NCBI GenBank assembly: GCA_963170755.1
Contig: OY720685.1
Coordinates: 30,226,749 to 30,290,748, forward strand
From: Amphimallon solstitiale
Lineage: Eukaryota; Arthropoda; Insecta; Coleoptera; Scarabaeidae
Length of the DNA stretch: 64,000 bases
Reading direction: 5' to 3'
The notes under the pieces are model-generated. The model was not told where the DNA came from. It did no database searches and worked only from the letters and a program-made list of their open reading frames with translations. The position numbers and the translations under genes were made by a program. How positions within the stretch are numbered: the first letter of the stretch is position 1; each line of letters opens with the position of its first letter. Below are positions 11,112 to 21,542 of the stretch, one piece after another.

Positions 11112-11714
11112 TGTGCTGAGTAACAATATTGATGTTTGGCACTGTATATTTTTGAACAAGTTGGAAGGATTATTTAATTTTACTAATTTTTCTTTGTGAC
11201 TGTTAAATTAAAATATTTAAACTAAAAAAGAACAGTTGTGTATACTTAAAATGTTATTTATTACAATAAAGATGTGTGCAGTCAATTATGAAAACAGTAC
11301 TTGAAGGAGTTGTAGTGGACCAGGTTCTTGGTGGCAGTAATTGTTATTGGTATCTGAAAATGGAGATGTAAATATTATAATTTATGTAAAAATGTAGTTT
11401 GAAATCTTGTAAAACTTGTCTAATTAACAATAATGTAAAGTAAAATAATTTAATGTTGATTGTTGAAGTATGAAGGAAACAACTTGGTAAATAATTGCGC
11501 GGGTAAAGTTTGAATAAGCGGATCTGTCAAAATTGACATTTACAGAAAATTTTGATTAGCAATATTTTTTGAAGTACAAAGTCTTAGTAATTCATTATTA
11601 TAAATTAATAGAGATTTAATAGAGAAGGTTTACTAAAGTTTGAAAAGCACTGAAACGTATTAATAAAGTTTTATAATACCATTTTGAACAAGAATTGTGA
11701 GAAAAGGAATTTAA

Positions 11715-11897
11715 TTGGATGAAATTAGAAAACGGAAATATTGTCTTGGTGACGAAAAACAAACAACGAAGATTGAAAAATATTTTTCAAGAAAGGCGCG
11801 TGTACTTTTCGGAAAATCACGATTTTATTCCGAAAAGTATATCTTAAATTCACTTAAACCGCGAAAGTTGGTGCTTAAAGTGTTCTTTTCAGCATAG
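11715..11897 (+). CDS. Small sense ORF inside the LTR (60 aa), function unknown
   Basis: A lysine/arginine-rich 60-residue reading frame starting MDEIRKRKYCLGDEKQ, with an exact copy at 22146-22328 in the 3' LTR. Identity of the copies only reflects the youth of the element. No domain is recognised, and it may be untranslated leader. It is not seen in the LTR of element 2. Confidence 0.25.
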   Translation: MDEIRKRKYCLGDEKQTTKIEKYFSRKARVLFGKSRFYSEKYILNSLKPRKLVLKVFFSA

Positions 11898-12043
11898 AAA
11901 ATATTTATTTGACGGTAGAATCAAAATATATTATAAAGAAGCATAAAATTATTCAATAATTTCATAGTAATTTAATTAATTGGTATCCTGTATGAATAAA
12001 GAAGATATTATATAAGGAAAATAAATATCAAAAGATTACTTAC

Positions 12044-12443
12044 CAAATATTAACCAAGTCCGAGCGGAATATTGAATCCATCAGTTGCACGTGAGTTCAA
12101 AGAGGGATTCCAGTTATTCAAGTCCAGTTTATTGTATAAAAACGAGAAGTTCCAACTATTTAGAATCCCTGATGTCGTTCCAGTAAATGTTAAATTAATT
12201 AAAGGATCCGGTAACCCATATATATATTTCCGAAGAGGTCTAGTTTAGTGTTAAGTCGAGATAGAAGTACAGCTGCATTTAAATCCAGAAGATATCCCGC
12301 AGTTTTCGAGGACACAAGATACATCCTGTAAGATATAACCGAAGCAGTTCCAGATCCTGAAGGAGAACGAGGATACACCAAGAAGTCGTGCTAGGAGGGT
12401 TTCCAGAGAGTTACCAGTTGCACAGAACGAGTCCAGTAAGATC
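12044..12443 (-). other. Predicted antisense exon in the LTR of element 1
   Basis: On the minus strand an uninterrupted pyrimidine run ending CCACAG precedes 12443, and ATTTG|GTAAGT follows 12044, defining a 400-nt exon. A further possible antisense exon, 12828-13071, has acceptor TTTACTTGTAG and donor AAG|GTATGT. ORFs of 60-73 codons cross these blocks but none resembles a known protein. The same arrangement is repeated in the 3' LTR. No transcript evidence exists here; the call rests on splice-site quality and on the parallel with the LTR of element 2. Confidence 0.4.
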
Positions 12444-13750
12444 CTGTGGAAAAAAAAAAAAGAAAACATAATTTAAACAAACCAGAGATAGAAGAAAAAT
12501 ATTAACAAGAGGTTGTATAATTTTTAAATAAGGAAAAATTTGAATTTATTTAATTGTATATCGAGTAAAAGTCATAAATATTATTTAGAATTGTTGACTA
12601 GTATAAAACAAGTATAGAAATACGTTTTGTTAAAAGATTAAATCTCTATTTTCATAAAAAGATACAGAATATGCACATATATAAATGAATTGACATGACC
12701 TTGGTACTAAAACATACCTTCAACTTGTTTAAAATTTTATAGACGAAGGTTATTTATAGATAATTAAATTGCATCGTATAATGCATGCTAAATTGAAAAA
12801 GATACATTGAATTGAATTTGTACATACCTTTTGAATAAATAACATTTGCTGACATCCTTCATATAACAATAAACGTACAGGTGCGATTAGACAGGTTAAC
12901 AATCTATGTACATGTCGTATAACTATTTTGGATGTATATTTTTGAATCAAGATTTTTATATTTGTTGTCATTAAATTAGTATTGTGGTGAAATTCTTCTT
13001 TTTATTTGGTAGAATAGTAACATTGTATTAGACATTTTCATTACGGACATAGAAGCTGATAAGTCAATGACCTACAAGTAAACAAAAATAAAATAGCATT
13101 ATAAAGTTTATAGTGAGAGGAAAAGTATACATACCGTACTATTGTTATCCTATAAGAGGGATAATTTATTAGCAGCAATATTCTCCTCATTATAAGAATA
13201 AGTAGAACAAGATTATTAGAAACATTTAAATTGTTATTTTTATGTAGTAGTGTATAACGGCAAATACCTAAGCGACATCTTTATAAAAGTAAATGAAATG
13301 CTAGTACTGCGCGGTTAAAAATAAAAACTAGTTACATTTATAGGAAAGTCATACCAGAAAGAAGTAATGAATCGTAATTAATATTTGAAAGAGTTAGGAG
13401 ATTAATATTTATTTCTAAATGCATTAAATAATATTATTATAATAAAAAAAAAAGAATTAATTAAATTGATTTAGAATAAAACTGAGTAGTGTTTGGGCAT
13501 AGATAAAAGAAATAAAGAAACCTATTATAGCATATGAGTACATTAATTTTGGTGCAAAGATTTTAAAATATTATATACTGAGTGATACATTATCATTATC
13601 ATAAATTATAACCTGAGATTAATTGAGTAAATTTGAATGACTAGGTAAGAGAGGAGATATTATTAGCAATACAAATAACAAGATTTGAGTACATTAGGGT
13701 ATATTATTTATTATATGTGTTGCAAGTATATTATCCCCTCCACTAGTGCA

Positions 13751-13780
13751 TTTTATGGCGTGCCCAACGTGGGGCGATTA
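13751..13780 (+). promoter_or_regulatory. Primer-binding site of element 1
   Basis: Directly after the LTR end comes TTTTATGGCGTGCCCAACG followed by TGGGGC. The matching position in element 2 reads TTTATGACGCATCAACGTGG, so the site is conserved in place and core (CAACGTGGGGC). I cannot name the primer tRNA without a tRNA set. A diverged second copy of this region, including the last LTR bases, lies about 118 bp downstream (13846-13960). Confidence 0.65.
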
Positions 13781-14033
13781 AAATAAGACTCGCAAATAGT
13801 ATTTTGATTATTTTATTAATTTTGATTAGGTGTTTGTAATTTATATTACCCTCCTTAGCTCATTTTATGACGTATCTAACGTGAAGAAATTAAAATAGGA
13901 CTCACAACAACATATTTCAAATATTTTATTAATTATAGTAATAGCGGTAACATTGGTATACATTTTACAAAGGCAGTAAAGTCAGTTACAAACATATTAA
14001 GGTATAAGAAATTGTGCACTATAATTATTTAAA

Positions 14034-16088
14034 ATGAATACCAGATCTAAGAGTAACTTTGGATTAAATAGATCTGAATCATCTAGTGACAGTGAAGAGG
14101 AAGTAGGTCAGGATGTGAATGTACAAGAGGGTGGAGAAGATACATCACAGGTGCAGGTAGAAGATCAATTGACAGGAGAGTTACAGGATAGAGGTGATAA
14201 GGTGGAAATTCAAGGAGAGACTTCGAAAATAGAAATGTCGACCCCAGTAGTAGATTTTGGACCAATTTTACAAATATTAAAACAAATGAATGAAGATAAT
14301 AAGAAAAATAGAGAGGAGGATCTTAAGAGAAGCGAGAAAAATAGGGATGAGGATAAAATGGAAGCTAAGAAAAATAGGGATGAGGATAAAATGGAAGCTA
14401 AGAAAAATAGAGAGGAGGATAAAAAAGAATTAAGAGAAAAATTGGATAAGTTGGAAAAGGCGAGCATTGATACTAGAGAAGAAACTAGAAGGAATCTGGA
14501 AGAATTAAAGAAAACTTTACTGAGAGATACAGAAGAAAAGGTTAAAGAAATTACTATTGAAATGGATAGCAGGGAAGTGAAAATGCGGAAAGAAATGGAT
14601 GATAAGATGAAAATTAAGGATACTGAAGTTAAAACTCTTATTACAAATAAAGTACAAGAGGTTGAAGGTAGAGTAAAGGTAGTACAAGAAAACGTTAAAC
14701 AATTAGAAAAGAACAATCATGAGAAACATAAGGAGTTAGCTAAACGTATACGAGAGGAAGTAGATCAGGTTAGCAAAGATGTTACGGACAAGACAGAAAA
14801 ATTGGCGGAGAATTTAAATAAGAAGATAGAAAATACTGAGGATAAGTGTTTGAAAGATATTAGAGTATTAACAATGTCTACGAGTGTTCAGAAATCTGGA
14901 ATAGAAGAGGTTTTAAAAGAGTGCGAGGTTCAGAAATTAGAGTTGAAAGAACTTTTGTTGAAATCTAAAAATATTAAATTACCACAAGCTACTTGTACAC
15001 CGTCTTATCATATATTGAATAACGGTATAAAAATTGAAAATATTACTCATTTTAGCGGAGATAAAATGACGACACATCCCATGGCATATTTAACTAACAT
15101 CTTAAGATACATAGAAGAGATACAGGATTTTAGGAGCCAAATGAATATTATTCGAGCGACTTTAAACAATGGTGCAGCGGATTGGTTTCAAAGGGTTGAA
15201 GACAGTTGCGATGATTTAAGTAAGTTTGTGGAATTATTTAAAAACAATTACTGGAGTGAGACGCAGCAAAGCAGAGCACATCAGAGGCTGTTAACAGGGA
15301 GATATCAGCCAGGTAAATCTTCAAGGGAGGCTTATGCACAAAGAATGTTTAATTATTGTAGATACATCTCACATTTAGACGAACAGACCATATCTCAACA
15401 TTTGTTGCAACATTTTATTCCTGTTGATACACATGCAATTATTTGTCAAAATGTAACAGATATGAATGGGTTGATCAACATACTTAGACGATTAGATGAT
15501 TATTCAGACGGCGTGAAATATAGGGAATTTCGACAAGTAAATGGAAGAAACGAATCTCAGAATAACCAGCAACGTTCGTCAAATATCAATGGTGCGAATA
15601 ATCAATATGCACGTAACAATACATCTTTTCCACAAAATGCATATCCGAGGAATAATCAACCTGGTAACAGTCAAAATAACAATTATGGGCCAAGACAACC
15701 TTACCAGTTTAATAGTCAACAGAATAATAATTATAATAGGAATTATAATACACAAGGGAATGGTAATAACAATTGGAATAATAATCGTGGTATCATAAAT
15801 GGAGGTAATGGAAGACCAAACGCAAATAGGAATAATCCATTTATAAATCAATCTGCGAGACAAGTACCTCAGCATAATAATTACCAAGATCAAAACAATA
15901 GGTATTATGGAAACTCGAGACAGGTAAATAATATACAGACTCAAGATTGGAGAAAATCAGATAGGAGGATTACTGGAAGACAGGATCCAGATGAAATAGA
16001 AGTTGGTCAAATAGAAGAAAAAAAAACGCCAATTTTGGAGATGAAATTGAATCCATACCAAAATGCGATACCGGGAACATCTCATTAA
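14034..16088 (+). CDS. gag: Gag polyprotein of gypsy element 1
   Basis: 684 aa, intact. Residues 85-300 are a long charged, probably coiled-coil stretch with a 13-residue tandem repeat (KNRDEDKMEAK, encoded by a 39-nt repeat at 14332-14420). Residues 330-500 are the capsid-like region conserved with element 2 (HFSGDKM, QQSRAHQRLLTGRYQPGKSS, FIPVDTHAIICQNV). Residues 505-660 are very rich in Asn, Gln and Arg. No CCHC zinc knuckle is present, so this basic Asn-rich tail probably does the RNA binding, which is inference. The stop is TAA at 16086. The reading frame of pol is already open across the last 70 or so nt of gag, with an A-run at 16018-16026 that fits -1 frameshifting. Confidence 0.93.
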   Translation: MNTRSKSNFGLNRSESSSDSEEEVGQDVNVQEGGEDTSQVQVEDQLTGELQDRGDKVEIQGETSKIEMSTPVVDFGPILQILKQMNEDNKKNREEDLKRSEKNRDEDKMEAKKNRDEDKMEAKKNREEDKKELREKLDKLEKASIDTREETRRNLEELKKTLLRDTEEKVKEITIEMDSREVKMRKEMDDKMKIKDTEVKTLITNKVQEVEGRVKVVQENVKQLEKNNHEKHKELAKRIREEVDQVSKDVTDKTEKLAENLNKKIENTEDKCLKDIRVLTMSTSVQKSGIEEVLKECEVQKLELKELLLKSKNIKLPQATCTPSYHILNNGIKIENITHFSGDKMTTHPMAYLTNILRYIEEIQDFRSQMNIIRATLNNGAADWFQRVEDSCDDLSKFVELFKNNYWSETQQSRAHQRLLTGRYQPGKSSREAYAQRMFNYCRYISHLDEQTISQHLLQHFIPVDTHAIICQNVTDMNGLINILRRLDDYSDGVKYREFRQVNGRNESQNNQQRSSNINGANNQYARNNTSFPQNAYPRNNQPGNSQNNNYGPRQPYQFNSQQNNNYNRNYNTQGNGNNNWNNNRGIINGGNGRPNANRNNPFINQSARQVPQHNNYQDQNNRYYGNSRQVNNIQTQDWRKSDRRITGRQDPDEIEVGQIEEKKTPILEMKLNPYQNAIPGTSH
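16017..16030 (+). promoter_or_regulatory. Probable -1 ribosomal frameshift site between gag and pol
   Basis: In the gag frame the codons read GAA AAA AAA ACG, nine consecutive A (16018-16026). A -1 slip here enters the pol frame (AAC GCC ...), which I traced without a stop through the end of gag to the pol ORF. Element 2 has ten A at the matching place followed by the same ACGCCAATTTTGGA. The pol ORF lacks any other obvious route of expression. Confidence 0.7.
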
Positions 16089-16150
16089 TAGATGATTTTG
16101 ATATAAATAGAGTTAGTTGTAATATAAGTAGAAGTAGTGATATAACGGGA

Positions 16151-19100
16151 ATGGGGAATGTACAAAATAATTTAGATATGGGAAACATAATTAATAACTA
16201 TGAAAGTTTACCTTTTTGCATAATTAGTATTAGAAATGTTAATTTTAAAACTTTATTGGATTCTGGTGCAGAAATCTCTCTTATAAAGGAAGATATGATA
16301 ATGAAAATTCCTGAATATTCTAAATATATCATAAAAGTCAAAAATACGAATGTTATGTCTGCAAATAAGGGAAAAATGGGATGTATCAATAAGAGGTTAT
16401 GCATAGATGTCGTTTTGAGTGGATATAAATTTATTATGCAATTTTACTTAATAGGTAATTTGTTTTATGATTGCATACTAGGAATAGATAATATGAGAAT
16501 ACTTGGAATGAATTTAGATTTTGAGGAAAACAAAATTAAGATAGGAGGGAAGGATATTTTATTAGAAAAAGTTGTGGATGTGAAAGAAATAAACGCCTAT
16601 ATTGAGTATAAGGAAGTTATTCAGAATGAAGTAAACAATATTATAATAGCAGATCGTGCAGAAAATGATGATACACAAGAACATTTGGAAGGGGCAATGT
16701 TCGAATTACCCAGTTCAACAGATATAAATGAGGAATATGGAGATACTGTTATAATTGAAGATAAGCATGAAGTTAAAGTTATAAGGAATAAAGCTGACAT
16801 TCAAACTTTTATATGGCTACAAAAATTACCAGAACCATGGATTGAAGATAGTTTAGTAGAAATTCTTGATAAGAACATCAAATTAATAAATGATGAAGTC
16901 GTTTTTGCCAAAGATTATGAACACCGGTTATTGATTAATGATGATTCGCCTTTATCATGTAAAAATTATCCAATACCGTATTTTTTTCAAGATCGTGTAA
17001 ATGAAGAATTAAGAAAATTAGAAGAAGCAGATATCATAGAGAGATCGAACACATATTTTATTAGTCCTGTTGTATTAGTAAAAAAGAAAGACAATTCTAT
17101 TCGACTTTGCATTGATGCGCGCTTAATTAATCTTAGGATCATGCCTGAGCACGAAATTCCACAAAACATTGATGTCCTACTTACCAAATGTGGAAATAAA
17201 AAGTGGTATAGCAAATTAGACCTTAAGAATGCTTTTTGGTTAATAAGGTTGGACGAGAATTCCAGGAAGTACTGTGGATTTAACGTAAATGGAATTACTT
17301 ACCATTTCAAAGTCTGTCCTTTCGGCATTAAAAGTAGTCCTGCGGGATTGATAAGATTTCTTCACAAGATACTGGACGAATATGAAAAATTTGCTCTTCA
17401 TTATTTAGATGATATAATAATATTTTCAGATGATATAGAATCACACATAAATCATATAGAGATTATTATAAATACTTTACAAATCAATGGCATGAAATTA
17501 AACTTGTCTAAGTGCCAGTTTTGCCAAAAAGAAGTTAATTATTTGGGTTACGTAGTAAACCAACAGAATATTTTACTAGATCCACAAAGATTAGAGGAGA
17601 TCCAAAATTATCCTAGACCAAATAAACTCAAGATGTTGAGAGGATTTTTAGGATTGTTGAATTACTATAGGAAATTTGTATCTAATTATAGTCAAAAGAC
17701 AAGTACGTTGTTAAATCTACTGAAGAAAGGAACGAAATGGAAATGGACTGATGAGTGTGAGGAATGTTTTATACAACTAAAATCTAATTTTGTAGAAAAT
17801 CTTAAATTATATCATCCAGATTTTAATTTAGAGTTCATCGTTAGGACAGATGCATCAAGTGTAGCAGTTGCGGCAGAATTGATACAAATGAAAGATGGAA
17901 TCGAGGTTCCTATATATTTCGCGTCAAGAACTTTAAAGCCGTGCGAAAGGAAATTTGGGATATCAGAACTCGAGATGCTTGCAGTCATATATGCATTGAC
18001 CAAGTTACGTTATTACCTAATAGGGAAGAAATTCAAATTGGAGACGGATCACAAAGCTTTATTGAACATTATGACGACTAAATTAAATAATAACCGAATT
18101 TATCGTTGGACGTTGTTAATACAGCAATATGACATGGAAATTGTATATAGACCGGGGAAAGAAATGATTGCTGCTGACATTTTGAGTAGAAAGTATGGTG
18201 AGACTAAAAATACGAATGTACACATCAACTTGGTGAAATTGGGATTAGAAGGTATTTTTTCATTACAAAGAATTAGGGAAGCTCAAGAGTCACCTGAGTT
18301 GGAAATAATTAAAATTAATCTACAAACAAATGGTTCATATAAAGGTATGAGTATAAGAGAAGGGATAATTTTGAAAAAAATAGGCGATTTGGAGGTATAT
18401 GTTACAGACGAAGAACATACAATTGAAATTATTCGACATCTTCATATGATGTACACACATATAGGAGCGAGAAAATGTTGGCTTATGTACAGAGAAGCTT
18501 ATTATTGTAAAAATGACGAGAAGATAATTAAAAGGTTAATTAAACGATGTGAAACGTGCGTTTTGGCAAAGGAAAAGAATTATACTAATCAAAACATTAG
18601 TTTGAGCATCATAGCGGATGATAGATTACAATTAGTGGCGATTGATTTTATTTCTAATCTAATCCCGAGCACAAGAAGATATCGTAATATTTTGGTACTG
18701 TGTGACATTTTTTCTAAACATGTGCGATTAATACCTACACAGAAATGCAATACGGATACGGTTTTACAAGCTCTACAAGAGTATATAACAGAATATGGAA
18801 CTCCTAGAACAATTTTATCGGATCATGCAACATACTTCATGAATCAAAGATATCATGAATTTTTAGATGAAAGAAATATTAAGTCACATCATATTTCAAT
18901 ACGGCATCCCCAGGCTAATCCTTCTGAAAGGTATATAAAGGAAGTATTAAAATATTTACGTATATTACTGGAAGACAACCATCATAAATGGGCAAGATAT
19001 TTAAAACAAATCGAATTCGTCATGAATAATACTCCAAGTACTGTACATGAAGCATGTCCAATAACTATTTTTACAGGACAACCTGCACAAAGGCCTTGGC

Positions 19101-19426
19101 AAGATGATGAAACTGCTGAAATAGGAGACAGGTATGAACAAATAAAGCACAAACTTTTGAAACGCAAAATTAAATGGGAGCAGAAGAAAAGAGAAAAACA
19201 ACGTAAATATAAGATTTATAATATAAATGATAAAGTAATAGTTCGCGCGTTACGAGTAACAGATAGAAAGAATAAAATTATGGCAAAACTCATAAGGCCA
19301 TATTCTGGACCATTTACAGTTTATCGAAGGATAGGTTTGAATAATTACGAACTAATTGATAAGGATACTGGTTATTTTAAAGGAACATATCACATATCTA
19401 TGTTACATGACTATATAGTAGAATGA
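16151..19426 (+). CDS. pol: Pol polyprotein of gypsy element 1 (PR-RT-RNase H-integrase)
   Basis: 1091 aa from the first ATG; the true product is probably a Gag-Pol fusion made by the upstream frameshift, since the frame stays open to the left. Domains in order: aspartic protease with DSGAE at residue 37; reverse transcriptase with YLDD at 418-421; RNase H with RTDAS (Asp 567) and SELEMLA; integrase with an HHCC zinc-binding part (H...H, CETC near residue 800), the catalytic triad Asp 832, Asp 891 and Glu 926, and a C-terminal GPF module (RPYSGPF). No chromodomain is seen. All core residues are present, so the enzyme looks functional. It is closely related to the pol at 50097-53345. Confidence 0.95.
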   Translation: MGNVQNNLDMGNIINNYESLPFCIISIRNVNFKTLLDSGAEISLIKEDMIMKIPEYSKYIIKVKNTNVMSANKGKMGCINKRLCIDVVLSGYKFIMQFYLIGNLFYDCILGIDNMRILGMNLDFEENKIKIGGKDILLEKVVDVKEINAYIEYKEVIQNEVNNIIIADRAENDDTQEHLEGAMFELPSSTDINEEYGDTVIIEDKHEVKVIRNKADIQTFIWLQKLPEPWIEDSLVEILDKNIKLINDEVVFAKDYEHRLLINDDSPLSCKNYPIPYFFQDRVNEELRKLEEADIIERSNTYFISPVVLVKKKDNSIRLCIDARLINLRIMPEHEIPQNIDVLLTKCGNKKWYSKLDLKNAFWLIRLDENSRKYCGFNVNGITYHFKVCPFGIKSSPAGLIRFLHKILDEYEKFALHYLDDIIIFSDDIESHINHIEIIINTLQINGMKLNLSKCQFCQKEVNYLGYVVNQQNILLDPQRLEEIQNYPRPNKLKMLRGFLGLLNYYRKFVSNYSQKTSTLLNLLKKGTKWKWTDECEECFIQLKSNFVENLKLYHPDFNLEFIVRTDASSVAVAAELIQMKDGIEVPIYFASRTLKPCERKFGISELEMLAVIYALTKLRYYLIGKKFKLETDHKALLNIMTTKLNNNRIYRWTLLIQQYDMEIVYRPGKEMIAADILSRKYGETKNTNVHINLVKLGLEGIFSLQRIREAQESPELEIIKINLQTNGSYKGMSIREGIILKKIGDLEVYVTDEEHTIEIIRHLHMMYTHIGARKCWLMYREAYYCKNDEKIIKRLIKRCETCVLAKEKNYTNQNISLSIIADDRLQLVAIDFISNLIPSTRRYRNILVLCDIFSKHVRLIPTQKCNTDTVLQALQEYITEYGTPRTILSDHATYFMNQRYHEFLDERNIKSHHISIRHPQANPSERYIKEVLKYLRILLEDNHHKWARYLKQIEFVMNNTPSTVHEACPITIFTGQPAQRPWQDDETAEIGDRYEQIKHKLLKRKIKWEQKKREKQRKYKIYNINDKVIVRALRVTDRKNKIMAKLIRPYSGPFTVYRRIGLNNYELIDKDTGYFKGTYHISMLHDYIVE

Positions 19427-21530
19427 TAAGTCATAGTATAGGTAAGACACAGTATTAGGAAGACTGTACTGTGAAAGTGATTAACGCCACTTCCTAAATC
19501 TGAGTTATATTAAATCTTCCGAAATTATAGGTAAGACACAGTATTGGAAGTTTGTATTGTGTAAGTGAGTAACGACACTTCCTAAATCTGAGTTAAGACA
19601 AATCATCCACAACAATATAATAAGACAAATCATCCACAACAATATAATAAGACAAATCATCCACAACAATATAATAAGACAAATCATCCACAAAAATATA
19701 ATAAGACAAATCATCCATAATGATATAATACGACAAATAATCAACGACAATTTAATATGACAAATAATCCACATTATTTGCATAAGTAAGAACAATATTG
19801 TAAGTTTAAACTGTAAAAGGAGAAATGACATTATTTCTCTGAATCATGCTAATTCATACCTAGGAAATTTTAGTCAGGACAGAAGATAAGAAAGGAGATC
19901 GTCTTCTGAAGGTACTTACAACACCTGCTTATCCAAGTAACATGTAGTTCTCAAAATTTAAAAAGTTTTGACAAATAGAGACCTGGAGTTTATTAGAAAA
20001 TAAATAATTATATAGTAATGAAGTATTAGGAGGACATAAATACCTTGTTATAAGATAGGGGCATGACAAGATACAGATAACAAATTGATAAGAAAGGGGC
20101 ATATTGGATTTCGTTTTCTTTAAAATGAATAAAAGACATAATGATGAAACAGATATACATGTATACAGACAAGTTCATGTTTATCGAGAAATAATTTGAA
20201 TTTATAGAGAGATTTTCAGATAAAGAATGTACATAAAGTATTCCGGTATTATATTAGATTAGTTTAGTTATAGGTCTGTTACAATTATTAGTTATTAAAA
20301 AAAAAAAAAATGATGATTAGTTAAAGAAAAAAAATAAGTTATATCCTCATTCCCATATTGTATATAAATTAGTAAATAATCATAAGAGAAGGTAATATAA
20401 GTAATCTGACTAGTAAATAGATTTGCCTGAGTATTTAAATGGAATGAAGTGGATAAAGAAGTTGTATAGAGGATAAATAACCTTGAGCCTTATAAAAATA
20501 AAAAGAATGTTTCAGAATAAGTAAAGCACTGAAGAAAGTTAGAAAATATTTATCAAGATGTAACAAACATGTTAGGTGATGAAGAAATGGAAAAGATAGA
20601 AGTTAAGAAGAGCCTTTTAAAAATAAAATATGTTAGATGAAAGTAAATGCTTACAATAAATAGTAAATATTAAAAGTACCATAAGAATATGGAATTATTA
20701 TAGAGTGTATATGTATAAAAGGGTGAAAAATACCCAAAATGATATAAAATATAGGACCAAAAGTGTCTTAAAAAAGAATTATATAGGTAACGTAAGCCTT
20801 TAAAAACGATAAGTTAAAAAAAATATGGACTTTCCATAAATGAAAGTATAGGGGATGACGAAAATGTCAATTATAGGTAAAAAGGGAATTTGTTCGAATG
20901 AGAATAGTATATAATGAAAATAATATATAATTAGTAAGCATAGTGAATCATTTTAAAAGAGGCAAATAAGTAACTGAGGCATAGACAGATAAAAAGAATA
21001 TGTTATTCACCTATTTATGTAAAAGTTAGTACAGATAATATTTTTATAAGGAGTTTGAGTAAGGAAACACAGAAAAACATATATGCAAGTAATGTTAAAA
21101 AGTTTGATGGCAATATAGATATTTTAATAAGGTATTGGAACATTAAGAAAGATTATAATACATAGTACGATAAATAATGGAACAAAAATTTCTTATACAG
21201 GTCAAAGACATCCATTTAAATAAATAAATTTATACTTTTATAATTAAAATGAAAATAAAGAAAAGCCTTATATTACTTTTGGACTTATAAGAAAGTTGAG
21301 TTTTATAGTTATGAGTGTCACAAATAATTTTGAATTTAAACACTGTTATGTACAGATAGTTATAAATAAATGTTATATGATATTACCAAATAATAGAAGA
21401 TTCATTTGAAATTTGTTAAAGGATTTAGTAGATTAAAATAATTGTTTTGAGCACATTGATAAACATGTGAATTATCAGATTTTGTTTAATAAATATAAAT
21501 TTTGATTCGAGTTGAAAATTTACATTTTTT
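19427..21530 (+). other. Long 3' untranslated region of element 1, no env
   Basis: 2.1 kb, extremely AT-rich, without any plus-strand ORF long enough for an envelope. It begins with a duplicated block of about 85 bp (19437-19510 and 19525-19595, both ending CACTTCCTAAATCTGAGTTA), then the 27-bp tandem array. The rest has no structure I can name. Confidence 0.7.
19593..19775 (+). repeat. 27-bp tandem repeat in the element 1 untranslated region
   Basis: About seven units of 27 bp with core AAGACAAATCATCCACAAC. The first three are identical, the fourth to seventh increasingly diverged towards the right. The minus-strand ORF across it (19505-19831, repeating LLWMICLII) is a by-product of the repeat. 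Confidence 0.9.
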
Positions 21531-21542
21531 AAAAGGGGCATA
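21531..21542 (+). promoter_or_regulatory. Polypurine tract of element 1
   Basis: AAAAGGGGCATA directly before the 3' LTR. Element 2 has the related AAAGGGGCAAT at the same position on the minus strand. This primes plus-strand DNA synthesis in retroelements. Confidence 0.8.

Larger units (their letters stand above)
11112..13750 (+). repeat. 5' LTR of gypsy element 1
   Basis: 2639 bp, long for an insect gypsy LTR. It contains a 60-codon sense ORF (11715-11897) repeated identically in the 3' LTR. Read on the minus strand it carries a series of splice-like sites: acceptor TTTACTTGTAG before 13071, donor GTATGT after 12828, a pyrimidine-rich acceptor ending CCACAG before 12443, and donor GTAAGT after 12044. 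Confidence 0.93.

Noticed and set aside
12199..12971. Minus-strand ORFs in the element 1 LTR as protein genes
   Set aside because: No recognisable domain; kept only as part of the antisense exon observation.
14210..14716. 168-codon minus-strand ORF overlapping gag of element 1
   Set aside because: It is the antisense of Lys/Glu-rich coiled-coil sequence and reads as Ser/Phe/Leu low complexity; gag on the other strand explains the conservation.
19593..19775. CRISPR-like array
   Set aside because: Units are directly adjacent with no unique spacers, in a eukaryotic retroelement.
19505..19831. 108-codon minus-strand ORF with repeated hydrophobic LLWMICLII
   Set aside because: Purely a translation of the 27-bp tandem array; not a membrane protein.
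19427..21530. Possible envelope gene of element 1 or 2
   Set aside because: No plus-strand ORF of useful length in either element; both regions are AT-rich and full of stops.
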